A DNA stretch of 37,330 bases, from positions 1-37,330 of the forward strand of contig SMYC01000207.1 in NCBI GenBank assembly GCA_004356105.1. The letters are read 5' to 3'. Source of the DNA: Acidobacteriota bacterium. Its GTDB lineage: Bacteria > Acidobacteriota > Vicinamibacteria > Marinacidobacterales > SMYC01. The stretch's first letter is position 1. Each line of letters opens with the position of its first letter. The position numbers and the translations under genes are program-made. Positions 24,266 to 34,657 of this stretch are shown here, one piece after another. The notes beneath the pieces are model-generated. The model searched no databases. It saw only the letters and a program-made list of their open reading frames with translations, and had not been told where the DNA came from.

Positions 24266-26173
24266 TTATTTCGGGTAGCCGAGCCTTTTGAGATCCTGCC
24301 GGATCTCGTCGAGGATGGTAGGGTCGTCGATCGTCGCTGGGATCTTGTACGCTTCCCCATCCGCCATTTTTTGGACGGTGCCTCGTAGCACTTTTCCCGA
24401 TCGCGTTTTTGGAAGCCGGGCGACGACCACGGCTTGCTTGAACGCGGCGACCGGGCCGATGGTCTCGCGGACGAGGGCGATGAGCTCGGGAACGATGGTG
24501 TCTTCGCCGCGCTCGACACCCGCTTTGAGAACGACGAGCCCCAGGGGGAGCTGGCCTTTCAGGTCGTCCGCGACCCCGAGCACCGCACATTCCGCGACGT
24601 CCTGGTGTGAGGCAAGCACTTCCTCCATTTGTCCCGTCGACAAGCGGTGGCCGGCGACATTGATCACGTCGTCGGTGCGACTCATGATCCACCAATAGCC
24701 GTCTTCGTCTCGATAGCCGGCATCGGCGGTGAGGTAGTAGCCGGGAAAGGGATTAGTGTACTTCTCTTGAAAGGCCACGTCATGGTTCCACAGGGTCGGC
24801 AAGCACCCCGGCGGAAGGGGTAGCTTGACGACGATATTCCCCATCTCGCCATCGCCGAGCGTGCGCCCGTCGTCGTCGAGAACGCGCACGTCGTAGCCCG
24901 GCACCGGTTTCGTTGGTGAGCCTGCTTTGATGGGATGCGGGCCCATGCCGAGACAGTTGGCGACCATTGGCCAGCCGGACTCGGTCTGCCACCAGTGATC
25001 GATGACGGGGACGCCGAGCTTGTCCTCGGCCCAACGAAGCGTGTCCGAGTCGCAGCGCTCGCCCGCGAGAAAGAGTGCCTCGAAGCGGGACAAGTCGTAT
25101 TTGTGGATATAGGTGCCGTTGGGATCTTCTTTCTTGATAGCCCGGAAGGCCGTCGGAGCGGTGAAGAGTACATTCACCTTGTGTTCGTCGATCACCCGCC
25201 AAAAAGCGCCGGGGTCCGGTGTACCGACGGGCTTGCCTTCATAGAGCACGGTCGTGCACCCGTGAAACAGGGGCGCGTAAACGATGTAGGAATGGCCGAC
25301 CACCCAGCCGACGTCGGACGCCGCCCAGAAGACGTCACCGGGCGACACGTCATAAACGTTGTTCATGGACCATGCGAGCGCGACCGCGTGACCTCCGTTA
25401 TCCCGGACGACGCCCTTCGGCTCGCCGGTCGTGCCTGACGTATAGAGAATGTAGAGCGGATCGGTTGCTTCGACCGCGACGCAGTCTACCGGGGAGGCAG
25501 CCCCTATCGCGTCGTCCCAATCGACATCGCGCCCAAAATGCGTCATCAGGGCCTCACATTGCGGCCTTTGAAGAAGGAGGGTCTTTTGAGGTTTGTGGGA
25601 AGCTAGCTCGATCGCTTCGTCGAGGAGAGGTTTGTAGGGGAGGACCCGATTGACTTCGATGCCGCAGGAAGCGGTCATGATGAGCTTGGGCGTGGCGTCG
25701 TCGATGCGCGCCGCGAGCTCATTGGCTGCAAAGCCTCCGAAGACGACGGAGTGGATCGCTCCGATGCGGGCGCAAGCAAGCATCGCTTGTACGGTCTCCG
25801 GAATCATCGGCATGTAAATGATGACGCGGTCCCCGCGATGAACCCCCTGATCACGAAGCGCACCCGCGACGAGCGCCACTGCATTCTTGAGCTCGCGGAA
25901 AGTGAAGTATTTCACCGTTTGCGTCACTGGGCTGTCATAGACGAGCGCGAGCTGGTCGGCACGGCCGCCCTCGACATGACGGTCGAGCGCGTTGTAGCAG
26001 CTGTTTAACTGCCCGCCTCGAAACCAACGATAAAAAGGCGGGTTACTATCGTCGAGGACGCAGTCTGGTTCTTTGAACCAGTGGATAGCGGAAGCGGCGT
26101 CTCCCCAGAACCCGTCTGGGTCTCGAAGCGACCTTTCGTAGTCGGAAGTGTAGCGCGCCGTCATGCCGTTCAT
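24266..26173 (-). CDS. prpE: Propionyl-CoA/acetyl-CoA synthetase-like acyl-CoA ligase
   Basis: The 635-residue product is an ANL-superfamily short-chain acyl-CoA synthetase. It has the AMP-binding P-loop YILYTSGTTGEPKGVV, the motif DHWWQTESGWP, and the C-terminal PKTRSGKVLRGT with catalytic Lys594 (a known acetylation site in the family). The opening (YERSLRDPDGFWGDAASAIHW) and the phrase RDNGGHAVALAWSM point to the PrpE/ACSS3 subgroup more than AcsA. It activates propionate or acetate with ATP and CoA. ATG 26173 or 26164 may be the start. The symbol is tentative because propionate and acetate enzymes overlap in specificity. Confidence 0.85.
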   Translation of the reverse strand: MNGMTARYTSDYERSLRDPDGFWGDAASAIHWFKEPDCVLDDSNPPFYRWFRGGQLNSCYNALDRHVEGGRADQLALVYDSPVTQTVKYFTFRELKNAVALVAGALRDQGVHRGDRVIIYMPMIPETVQAMLACARIGAIHSVVFGGFAANELAARIDDATPKLIMTASCGIEVNRVLPYKPLLDEAIELASHKPQKTLLLQRPQCEALMTHFGRDVDWDDAIGAASPVDCVAVEATDPLYILYTSGTTGEPKGVVRDNGGHAVALAWSMNNVYDVSPGDVFWAASDVGWVVGHSYIVYAPLFHGCTTVLYEGKPVGTPDPGAFWRVIDEHKVNVLFTAPTAFRAIKKEDPNGTYIHKYDLSRFEALFLAGERCDSDTLRWAEDKLGVPVIDHWWQTESGWPMVANCLGMGPHPIKAGSPTKPVPGYDVRVLDDDGRTLGDGEMGNIVVKLPLPPGCLPTLWNHDVAFQEKYTNPFPGYYLTADAGYRDEDGYWWIMSRTDDVINVAGHRLSTGQMEEVLASHQDVAECAVLGVADDLKGQLPLGLVVLKAGVERGEDTIVPELIALVRETIGPVAAFKQAVVVARLPKTRSGKVLRGTVQKMADGEAYKIPATIDDPTILDEIRQDLKRLGYPK

Positions 26174-26200
26174 TATGGCTCATCCGGGATGCCGGAGGCG

Positions 26201-27091
26201 CTACTGCAGGAGGAGGACTACGCCGGCGAGTGCTACCAGCGTACCAACAACAGCGCGCAGCGTGATCGTCTCGCGAAAGACGAGACGGCTCACGGGAATT
26301 AGGAAGAGCGGGGTGAGGCTCATGAGCGTCGAGGCCACGCCGATGGAGGCGCGGTCGATGGCTACAAGCGACAGCCACACGCCAGCGACAGGGCCGAAAA
26401 CCGAGCCGAGTGCGGTGAAGGCCGTGGCGCGGACGTCGTTCGACCACATAGCGAGGACACGCTTCGTCTCGCCGAGTGCTACGGTGAGCACCCAAACGCT
26501 CGTCGCAGCGGCCATGAGCCGGATCACATTGGCTTCTTGTGGCATAGCGCCTTCGGTGAGGCCGCTCTTTGCTGTAACGAGCCCGATAGCCTGGCCAACC
26601 GTCCCTCCCACGGCGAACATTACGCCGAGCCTATAGGCGCTGCGCGCGCGCTCCGATGCGTGCTGTTCGGGCGACATGACGACCCACGCAATTCCGATCA
26701 AAGTGGTAGCCATGCCCGCCATTTCAAGGAACGTCAGCGCTTCCCCCAGAAAAATCCAGCTAAAGAGCGCCGCGATGGCGGGCGCGAGCGCGAAGATGAG
26801 CATCGTCTTGGCGGGGCCGATGGCGACAAAGGCCCGGAACAAAAGAGAGTCGCCGATCGCGAGCCCGATGACACCGGAGAGCGCGAGCCAGCCCCAGGCC
26901 TCCCAGGAAAGCGCTGGTGGCAGAGGTGTTCCCCGTGTGATCCAATGGATGCCGAGCGCGAGAAGCGTGGCCATGAGAAGGCGGGAGCGGTTCACGACAA
27001 TGGCCCCGGCCCGCCGACCGGCAAGGGTGAAGAACGTGGACCCCATCGCAAAAAACATCGCGGTGCCCACCGCCGCGATCTCCCCGCTCAT
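26201..27091 (-). CDS. EamA/DMT-family transporter
   Basis: The 296-residue product is built of about ten hydrophobic helices in two similar halves, the pattern of the drug/metabolite transporter (EamA) family. The first half includes MFFAMGSTFFTLAGRRAGAI and LALSGVIGLAIGDSLLFRAF, and the second includes LTPLFLIPVSRLVFRETIT, with the typical 'P-x-x-x-x-(x)-E' helix end. It is probably an inner-membrane exporter of a metabolite; the substrate cannot be deduced. The stop lies 28 bp from the start of the acyl-CoA synthetase gene on the same strand, so the two may be co-transcribed. Confidence 0.88.
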   Translation of the reverse strand: MSGEIAAVGTAMFFAMGSTFFTLAGRRAGAIVVNRSRLLMATLLALGIHWITRGTPLPPALSWEAWGWLALSGVIGLAIGDSLLFRAFVAIGPAKTMLIFALAPAIAALFSWIFLGEALTFLEMAGMATTLIGIAWVVMSPEQHASERARSAYRLGVMFAVGGTVGQAIGLVTAKSGLTEGAMPQEANVIRLMAAATSVWVLTVALGETKRVLAMWSNDVRATAFTALGSVFGPVAGVWLSLVAIDRASIGVASTLMSLTPLFLIPVSRLVFRETITLRAVVGTLVALAGVVLLLQ

Positions 27092-27120
27092 CGCGAAACA
27101 GTGTACAGCATTCAGTTGTC

Positions 27121-27222
27121 AGCATCAGCATTCAGGTCCGTACTATAGAGCTCTCCCGTTTGACGGAGGAGCTCGGATTGGAGAGCTTCATCAACTGGAT
27201 TCAGACCTGAATGCTGAATGCT
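27121..27222. repeat. Imperfect inverted repeat around an internal hairpin
   Basis: AGCATCAGCATTCAGGTC (27121-27138) is matched by the reverse complement of 27204-27222 with a single-base indel. The core TCAGCATTCAGGTC is perfect over 14 bases. Between the arms, GAGCTCTCC and GGAGGAGCTC form a second hairpin. The structure lies in the 235-bp gap before the HD-domain gene. It has no gene and resembles a small palindromic interspersed repeat. No other copy is present in this window. Confidence 0.6.
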
Positions 27223-27326
27223 GATTGGTTGACTCCCTGGATTGCCGCGGAGTACTCTTCCAGCAGGTCCGTGGCCGGTGCGACCACCGAGGGTATCGTC
27301 CCAGCGACGGACGAGAGGATGAGCTC

Positions 27327-28139
27327 ATGGAAATCGATCGTCGCGCTTTATTTAAGAGTCTTGGTGGGGCGGCAGCTGTTGCCCTGATGACGCCGGATCA
27401 GAAGGCGGATGCTCTCGAGCACTATATGGAAGAGCAGCTCAATGCGTCCGCGGACGAGCCCGAATATCCCACAGTGGCCGATCTCGCAGCAAGGAACGAG
27501 GACCTCACGCGTCCGGCGCGCAACGGCGCCGGGTTTCTCTTCAGGCAGGGGCGTGACGGCAAGTTGAGGAAGATCGCGCCCATGCCGGCAAAACCGTCGC
27601 TCGAGGACTTCTTCGAATATCGCTTCGCGCCGGCGAACCACGTATTGCAGAGCGCTAACCGCGCACTCACCACCGGGATGGACGAAGAGATAATCTTGGC
27701 TTGCCTGCTGCACGATGTGGTCCTTAACTTGATCCGGCCGGATCACGGGTGGTGGGGTGCGCAACTCGTCGAGCCCTACGTCCCGGAGAAAACGACGTTC
27801 GCGATCCGCTACCACCAGTGTCTGCGGTTCTTTCCGGACACGGAATACGGCTACGAGTATCCGGAAAGCTATTTCCGGTCCTTCGGCGAAGACTACGTAC
27901 CGGAGCCGTATCTGCAGAAGACGCACGAGTGGGTCAAGAATCACAAATGGTACAAATATCCGAGGCTCGTGACGGTGAACGATCTGTATTCGTTCGACCG
28001 GAACGCCAAGGTGTCGATCGACCCGTTCCGCGAGATCATCGCTCGCCACTTCAAGCAGCCCGAGGAAGGGCTCGGTTGGGACGACTCGCCGTCGGCCCAC
28101 ATGTGGCGCACGTTGATTTGGCCGGATAGGCGACTATAA
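27327..28139 (+). CDS. HD-superfamily protein with twin-arginine-like N-terminus (PhnZ/MIOX-like)
   Basis: The 270-residue product begins MEIDRRALFKSLGGAAAVALM, a twin-arginine-like signal. The main domain carries His105, His129-Asp130 (LLHD), Asp139-His140 and His163. The order and the 24- and 23-residue spacings recall the mixed-valence di-iron HD oxygenases such as PhnZ, although the middle gap is shorter. An HD-type metal-dependent hydrolase or oxygenase, possibly exported, is a fair description; the substrate is unknown. The start is chosen for the RR motif and a GAGAGG site 8 bases upstream; the longer open frame to 27225 crosses the inverted repeat. A small secreted protein follows 61 bp downstream. 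Confidence 0.7.
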   Translation: MEIDRRALFKSLGGAAAVALMTPDQKADALEHYMEEQLNASADEPEYPTVADLAARNEDLTRPARNGAGFLFRQGRDGKLRKIAPMPAKPSLEDFFEYRFAPANHVLQSANRALTTGMDEEIILACLLHDVVLNLIRPDHGWWGAQLVEPYVPEKTTFAIRYHQCLRFFPDTEYGYEYPESYFRSFGEDYVPEPYLQKTHEWVKNHKWYKYPRLVTVNDLYSFDRNAKVSIDPFREIIARHFKQPEEGLGWDDSPSAHMWRTLIWPDRRL

Positions 28140-28148
28140 ATATCGTTG

Positions 28149-28176
28149 TTGGGTAGCGGCGCGCACCGCTGCCCAA
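28149..28176 (+). terminator. Strong hairpin after the HD-domain gene
   Basis: TTGGGTAGCGG (28149-28159) pairs with CCGCTGCCCAA (28166-28176) through 11 positions including one G-U pair, with a CGCGCA loop. Only a weak T-tract (GCGTTTGT) follows. It may act as a terminator or attenuator, or stabilise mRNA between the two flanking co-directional genes. Confidence 0.4.
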
Positions 28177-28200
28177 GCGTTTGTAAAGGAGAGGCGCGTC

Positions 28201-28641
28201 ATGAAGATTCGTATTCCTCGTCTCGGCCTCGTCATAGCACTCGGCTTTGTTGTGGTGCAGGCGGGTGCCGACGACACGGTCTCCTATAACGGACTGGAGC
28301 TGACTGCGAAAAGTGTTTCGCGGTCCAAGAGGGTGAGCCTTCAAGATTGCCCGCCTGGGGAGAATATCGTCAGAGGCGTTATCCGACCGGTGGAGGACAA
28401 TGAGTTCGCGACGATCCAGATCGACGTGAAAGTTCTCCCAACGTTCGAGGGGGGGGATGTTCCGAAACCGTTGCTTTACGATGACGCCGGAAACGAGTAC
28501 AAGACCGCGCAGTCGTTTCGCGACGTGGACTCCAAAGAGACTTATACCTGCAACTTCTCGTTTCGAGTGCCGAAGGGTACGAAGGTGTCTCGTATCGCGA
28601 TCGAAGACGCGTCGCTCGATATCAGCTCCCTCGAAAAATAA
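28201..28641 (+). CDS. Small secreted protein of unknown function
   Basis: I do not recognise this 146-residue protein. It has a signal peptide (MKIRIPRLGLVIALGFVVVQAGA) and a beta-rich mature part with two cysteines (SLQDCPPGEN and TYTCNFSFRVP), which may form a disulfide in the periplasm. The alternation of strands and the 'YNGLELTAKSV ... NEFATIQIDVKV' pattern loosely recalls DUF4352-like immunoglobulin folds, but this is only an impression. A clear ribosome site (AAAGGAGAGG) precedes the ATG at 28201. The gene follows the HD-domain gene in the same direction, separated by a hairpin, and its stop directly abuts that of dnaE2 on the opposite strand. Confidence 0.7.
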   Translation: MKIRIPRLGLVIALGFVVVQAGADDTVSYNGLELTAKSVSRSKRVSLQDCPPGENIVRGVIRPVEDNEFATIQIDVKVLPTFEGGDVPKPLLYDDAGNEYKTAQSFRDVDSKETYTCNFSFRVPKGTKVSRIAIEDASLDISSLEK

Positions 28642-31689
<3,048 letters not shown>

Positions 31690-31692
31690 GGT

Positions 31693-33186
31693 TCACTCGA
31701 CCCGCCCTTCCAAAAACCACCGGCGCCGAACGCGGTCATAAAAAACCCAAAAGACATCGCCTTGCTGCATCTTCACGAAGTAGTACTCACGGTGGACCGT
31801 GCGCTTCCACCAACCACCGGAGAGGATGTAGGGGCCGAGAAAATCCCGCACCGGCCCGAACTCGAGCCCGCGCAGCATCCAGCCATCCGGCTCGTGCCGG
31901 CTACGTGGCGGAAGCGCCATAGGCTTTTCGTAGATACGCCGGATGAGCGTGCGCTGTCCTTCTACGGGGGCCATGAGCTTCGGAAGGTTCTCGAGAGGCG
32001 TCCATTGAAAACGCGCGCTTGGGAGGTGGCCTTTCAAAAGCTCCGCTTGCACGACCGCTTCGTCTCCGAACTCGGCCCGGAGCCTCGCGAAAGCGCGGCT
32101 CTGCTTTCTCGGATCCCTCTTCGGCTTCCTAGCAGCGAGCAACAGCTGCTCCACCGTCTTCGGTACAGCTTCGGCGCGAAGGCAAAGCTCGACGGCGCCG
32201 GCATCGAGGCGCAACGTCTCGAGCCGCAAGCGCACGAGCCCGAGAAGAAGCGGGCTCGCGAGCGTGGGCGCATCGGGGCGCAGCACTTCTTCGAGCGAGC
32301 GGTAATCGTCGAGCTCGAGCCGGAGAAAAAGCTTCGTGAGTGCGAGGCTCTTCGCCTCGAGATCCTGAAGAAGCGTGTCGAGGAGCTGTTTGACGAAGAA
32401 CAGAAGCCGCTCGCTATCGGCCACGGGGCCGGGAAGCTCCATCGATTTCTCGAGTGGCTCTGTCGGAGGCTCGGGCGCGAGCGGTGCGAAGAGATCGCCC
32501 GCGGCAAGACGATGGAGCGTGTGGACTTCGGGGCCAAAACGTTTCAAGAGCCCTTTGGGAGGCAAACGCAGAAAGTCCGCGACCGTCTGGATGCGGAGCT
32601 TGATGAAAGACTCTTGCGCGTCGGGTGGAATGTCGAGCCGCGACAACGGTACGCGCTGCGCCGCGCGGTCTTCGTCTCGAGCGCTTTCGAAGACATGGAG
32701 CCCGCGTAAGGCCCGCGCAATAGCGTAGGTTCCGAAACGTGAGAAGCCGATGGCGACGGAAGCAAAAAAACCCATCTTGTCGAGTGCTGTACGGATGTTC
32801 TCGCCCCAGCTTTCGAGCGAAGGAAACAAATGGCCGAGCCCCGAAGCGTTCAGCCAAAAGAGGCCGGGGGAGTGCCATGACGCAGCCGCAGGCTCTACGT
32901 CGGGTGTGAAGTCGCGAAGGCGCTCGGTGATGGCTTCGACTTCTTTGTATATGAGAGATTCTCCGATGGCACCCGCACGCAGCTCTCTCGAGAGCGCGAG
33001 CCCCGCCGCGTAACGATGTCCGGGACGGATGCCGAGCCGTCTCGCTTTCTCGTTCACCCACAAGATGAACGCTTGCGGCTTTTCTTCGGCGACGACGACA
33101 GCCGGCAAGCTGCGCCAATCGGGATACTCCTTCAAGAGGAGCTGAAGAGGGAAGGCGGGGATGTCAACGCAAGCCAGCCGGGACAT
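31693..33186 (-). CDS. imuB: ImuB, catalytically inactive Y-family polymerase-like protein
   Basis: The 497-residue product opens like a Y-family polymerase (RLACVDIPAFPLQLLLKEYP), but the usual S-(I/L)-D-E catalytic box is replaced (LFWLNASGLGHLF), as in ImuB proteins that serve as adapters. The C-terminal half has the family signature EQLLLAARKPKRDPRKQSRA, where a sliding-clamp-binding motif of the Q-L-x-L-F type would sit; here it reads QLLLAA, a weak match. The extreme C-terminus (MLRGLEFGPVRDFLGPYILSG, then EYYFVKM) is also typical. ImuB links DnaE2 and ImuA to the beta clamp. Its start overlaps the imuA 3' end by 23 bp. Confidence 0.92.
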   Translation of the reverse strand: MSRLACVDIPAFPLQLLLKEYPDWRSLPAVVVAEEKPQAFILWVNEKARRLGIRPGHRYAAGLALSRELRAGAIGESLIYKEVEAITERLRDFTPDVEPAAASWHSPGLFWLNASGLGHLFPSLESWGENIRTALDKMGFFASVAIGFSRFGTYAIARALRGLHVFESARDEDRAAQRVPLSRLDIPPDAQESFIKLRIQTVADFLRLPPKGLLKRFGPEVHTLHRLAAGDLFAPLAPEPPTEPLEKSMELPGPVADSERLLFFVKQLLDTLLQDLEAKSLALTKLFLRLELDDYRSLEEVLRPDAPTLASPLLLGLVRLRLETLRLDAGAVELCLRAEAVPKTVEQLLLAARKPKRDPRKQSRAFARLRAEFGDEAVVQAELLKGHLPSARFQWTPLENLPKLMAPVEGQRTLIRRIYEKPMALPPRSRHEPDGWMLRGLEFGPVRDFLGPYILSGGWWKRTVHREYYFVKMQQGDVFWVFYDRVRRRWFLEGRVE

Positions 33187-33841
33187 GACAGACCTCGCGG
33201 TAGAGACGGCCTGGTCCCCGGCGCTTGTCCTTCAAGACCACCACCTCGACAGCGTGTGGTGCGTCTTTGTCGCGGCGGGCTTCGGCACGCAGTGAGATGA
33301 GAGAGCTGACCGAGCTCATCCGATCGGTTTTCTCGGTGAGCACGACGACGGCGGTCGCGTTCTTGCGCGCGATGCCGACGAGCTTGGTGAGAAGCGGCGT
33401 CGAAAGGTACTTTCTTACATGGCTGTCATGGTGGCCCCGGCTTCCATGGAGGGGCTTGTCGCGGCGCACGAGCTTTTCTCGAATGGCTTCAGGACCGAGA
33501 TCGAGCACAACGAGATCGAACCCGCCCGAGCGCGTGAGCTCGACCGTCGCCCGAGTCGCTGCGCGCGCATCGTCCACCCGCACGACCGCGAGATGCGCGA
33601 GCGAAATGCCGGACGCCGCCACGTCGGGAGGGAAGAAAGTGCTATGCTTCAACGTGACCCAAACGGCGGTCTCTTCGCGTCTTTGCGCTTCGAGCACGAG
33701 ACCGAAGGCCACGGTCAAGTTGGCGGCGGCGCGATGGCCGGAAATCTCGACGAGCCGCCCCATCATTTGCGAAAGCCCCCAGGCGTCTCCTGGCGCTTCG
33801 GAGGGAGAGATACCCGTCGAATAAGCTTGTGAGACCGACAT
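33164..33841 (-). CDS. imuA: ImuA-like RecA-fold protein with degenerate P-loop
   Basis: The 225-residue product occupies the imuA position between lexA and imuB. It is recognisably RecA-like: MGRLVEISGHRAAANLTVAFGLVLE at 27-51, GGFDLVVLDLGPEAI as the Walker B strand, and a C-terminal part ending RRGPGRLYREVCHVPAGLR. The Walker A that should read G-x-x-x-x-G-K-T is GHRAAANL at 35-42, without lysine, so ATP binding is doubtful. Standard ImuA proteins interact with ImuB through the C-terminus and support mutagenesis. The gene starts 6 bp after the lexA stop and has no promoter of its own. Confidence 0.8.
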   Translation of the reverse strand: MSVSQAYSTGISPSEAPGDAWGLSQMMGRLVEISGHRAAANLTVAFGLVLEAQRREETAVWVTLKHSTFFPPDVAASGISLAHLAVVRVDDARAATRATVELTRSGGFDLVVLDLGPEAIREKLVRRDKPLHGSRGHHDSHVRKYLSTPLLTKLVGIARKNATAVVVLTEKTDRMSSVSSLISLRAEARRDKDAPHAVEVVVLKDKRRGPGRLYREVCHVPAGLR

Positions 33842-33847
33842 GGGAAT

Positions 33848-34489
33848 TTAATATCGGAGCGGGGACGAGGCGCGTTCTAGAAAACGCCGGACTTCGATGA
33901 CCTTCCCGAGAATCCTGCACTGATAGCGGGATGGGATGATGACGTCGAAATTCGGGTTCTCGGGATGGAGCTCGATAATGCCTTTACGAATACGAAGGCG
34001 TTTGACGGTCGCGTCGTCTTCCACGAGCGCCACGACGATATCACCGGAATTGGCGGTAGCCTGCCGCTTCACGATGACGAGATCTCGGGGGAAGATGCCC
34101 GCGCCCGTCATGCTCTCACCGTGCACGCGAAGCGCAAAGAGCTCCTGAGAAGAGTGGGTCGACTCGACAGGGATGTAACCGTCGAGATCCTGGATCGCGG
34201 TGCTCAATACACCCGCTTGCACGCGCCCGAGAATGGGTACGAGCCTAGGGGTGGTCCATCCCTTGAGGCCCTCGAGATCCGGCAGCGCGAACCCACGTGC
34301 CTGACCGTTTTTTTTAACGAGGCGGCCTTCCTGGACGAGCGCTTCGAGATGTTCGCGCGCCGTCTCGACTGCTCGAAACGAGAATGCATGCTGGACCTCG
34401 CGGATCGTAGGCGGTCGCCCTTCGAAAAGACGCTCCCGAACGTAGCAGTAGACCCGCTCGCGCGTCTCCCCAGGAGGCGTTTTCGGCAT
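33848..34489 (-). CDS. lexA: LexA repressor
   Basis: The 213-residue product has an N-terminal winged helix (TRERVYCYVRERLFEGRPPTIREVQHAF) and a C-terminal S24 autoprotease domain. The cleavage site is Ala92-Gly93 (QAGVL), the catalytic Ser126 lies in VHGESMTGAGI, and Lys163 in DDATVKRLRI, all as in active LexA. It represses SOS genes until RecA filaments trigger self-cleavage. The frame extends 36 codons upstream, but the ATG at 34489 starts the homology and fits the promoter, whose -10 ends 6 bases before it. It is the first gene of a four-gene operon with imuA, imuB and dnaE2, so LexA probably regulates the mutasome and itself through the promoter palindrome. Confidence 0.95.
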   Translation of the reverse strand: MPKTPPGETRERVYCYVRERLFEGRPPTIREVQHAFSFRAVETAREHLEALVQEGRLVKKNGQARGFALPDLEGLKGWTTPRLVPILGRVQAGVLSTAIQDLDGYIPVESTHSSQELFALRVHGESMTGAGIFPRDLVIVKRQATANSGDIVVALVEDDATVKRLRIRKGIIELHPENPNFDVIIPSRYQCRILGKVIEVRRFLERASSPLRY

Positions 34490-34495
34490 GTTAAG

Positions 34496-34524
34496 ACTAT
34501 ACCAGACATTTGTCTGGTATACAA
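34496..34524 (-). promoter_or_regulatory. lexA operon promoter, leaderless
   Basis: On the minus strand TTGTAT (34524-34519) and TATAGT (34501-34496) are separated by exactly 17 bases. The -10 is followed by 6 bases and the lexA ATG, so transcription should begin at or next to the start codon. No ribosome site precedes the ATG. The same TATAGT-N6-ATG layout is found at padR. Confidence 0.65.
34498..34521. promoter_or_regulatory. 24-bp palindromic LexA operator candidate (SOS box)
   Basis: The core ACCAGACA-TT-TGTCTGGT (34501-34518) is a perfect inverted repeat with a 2-base centre, extended by TAT and ATA on the outside to 11-base arms. It fills the spacer and touches both promoter hexamers of lexA, the ideal place for a repressor. 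It does not match the SOS boxes I know for Escherichia coli (CTGT-N8-ACAG), Bacillus (CGAAC-N4-GTTCG) or alphaproteobacteria (GTTC-N7-GTTC). Confidence 0.7.
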
Positions 34525-34547
34525 GGAAGTTAATAGTTAGGATCGAC

Positions 34548-34576
34548 TTGACGCGGAACTGCTTTTGCGGCACAAT
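34548..34576 (+). promoter_or_regulatory. Promoter of the DUF4388-DnaJ-TPR gene
   Basis: TTGACG (34548-34553), a 17-base spacer and CACAAT (34571-34576) form a plausible sigma-70 promoter. It points away from lexA and leaves a 5' leader of about 75 bases with an AGGGAAGGAG ribosome site. Confidence 0.45.
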
Positions 34577-34657
34577 CGCGGCCCCTAAACCTTTCAATTT
34601 GCCTCTCGGGCCGGGACGGGCGAGCCGTTTGGTATATGCCAGGGAAGGAGTCTCGTC

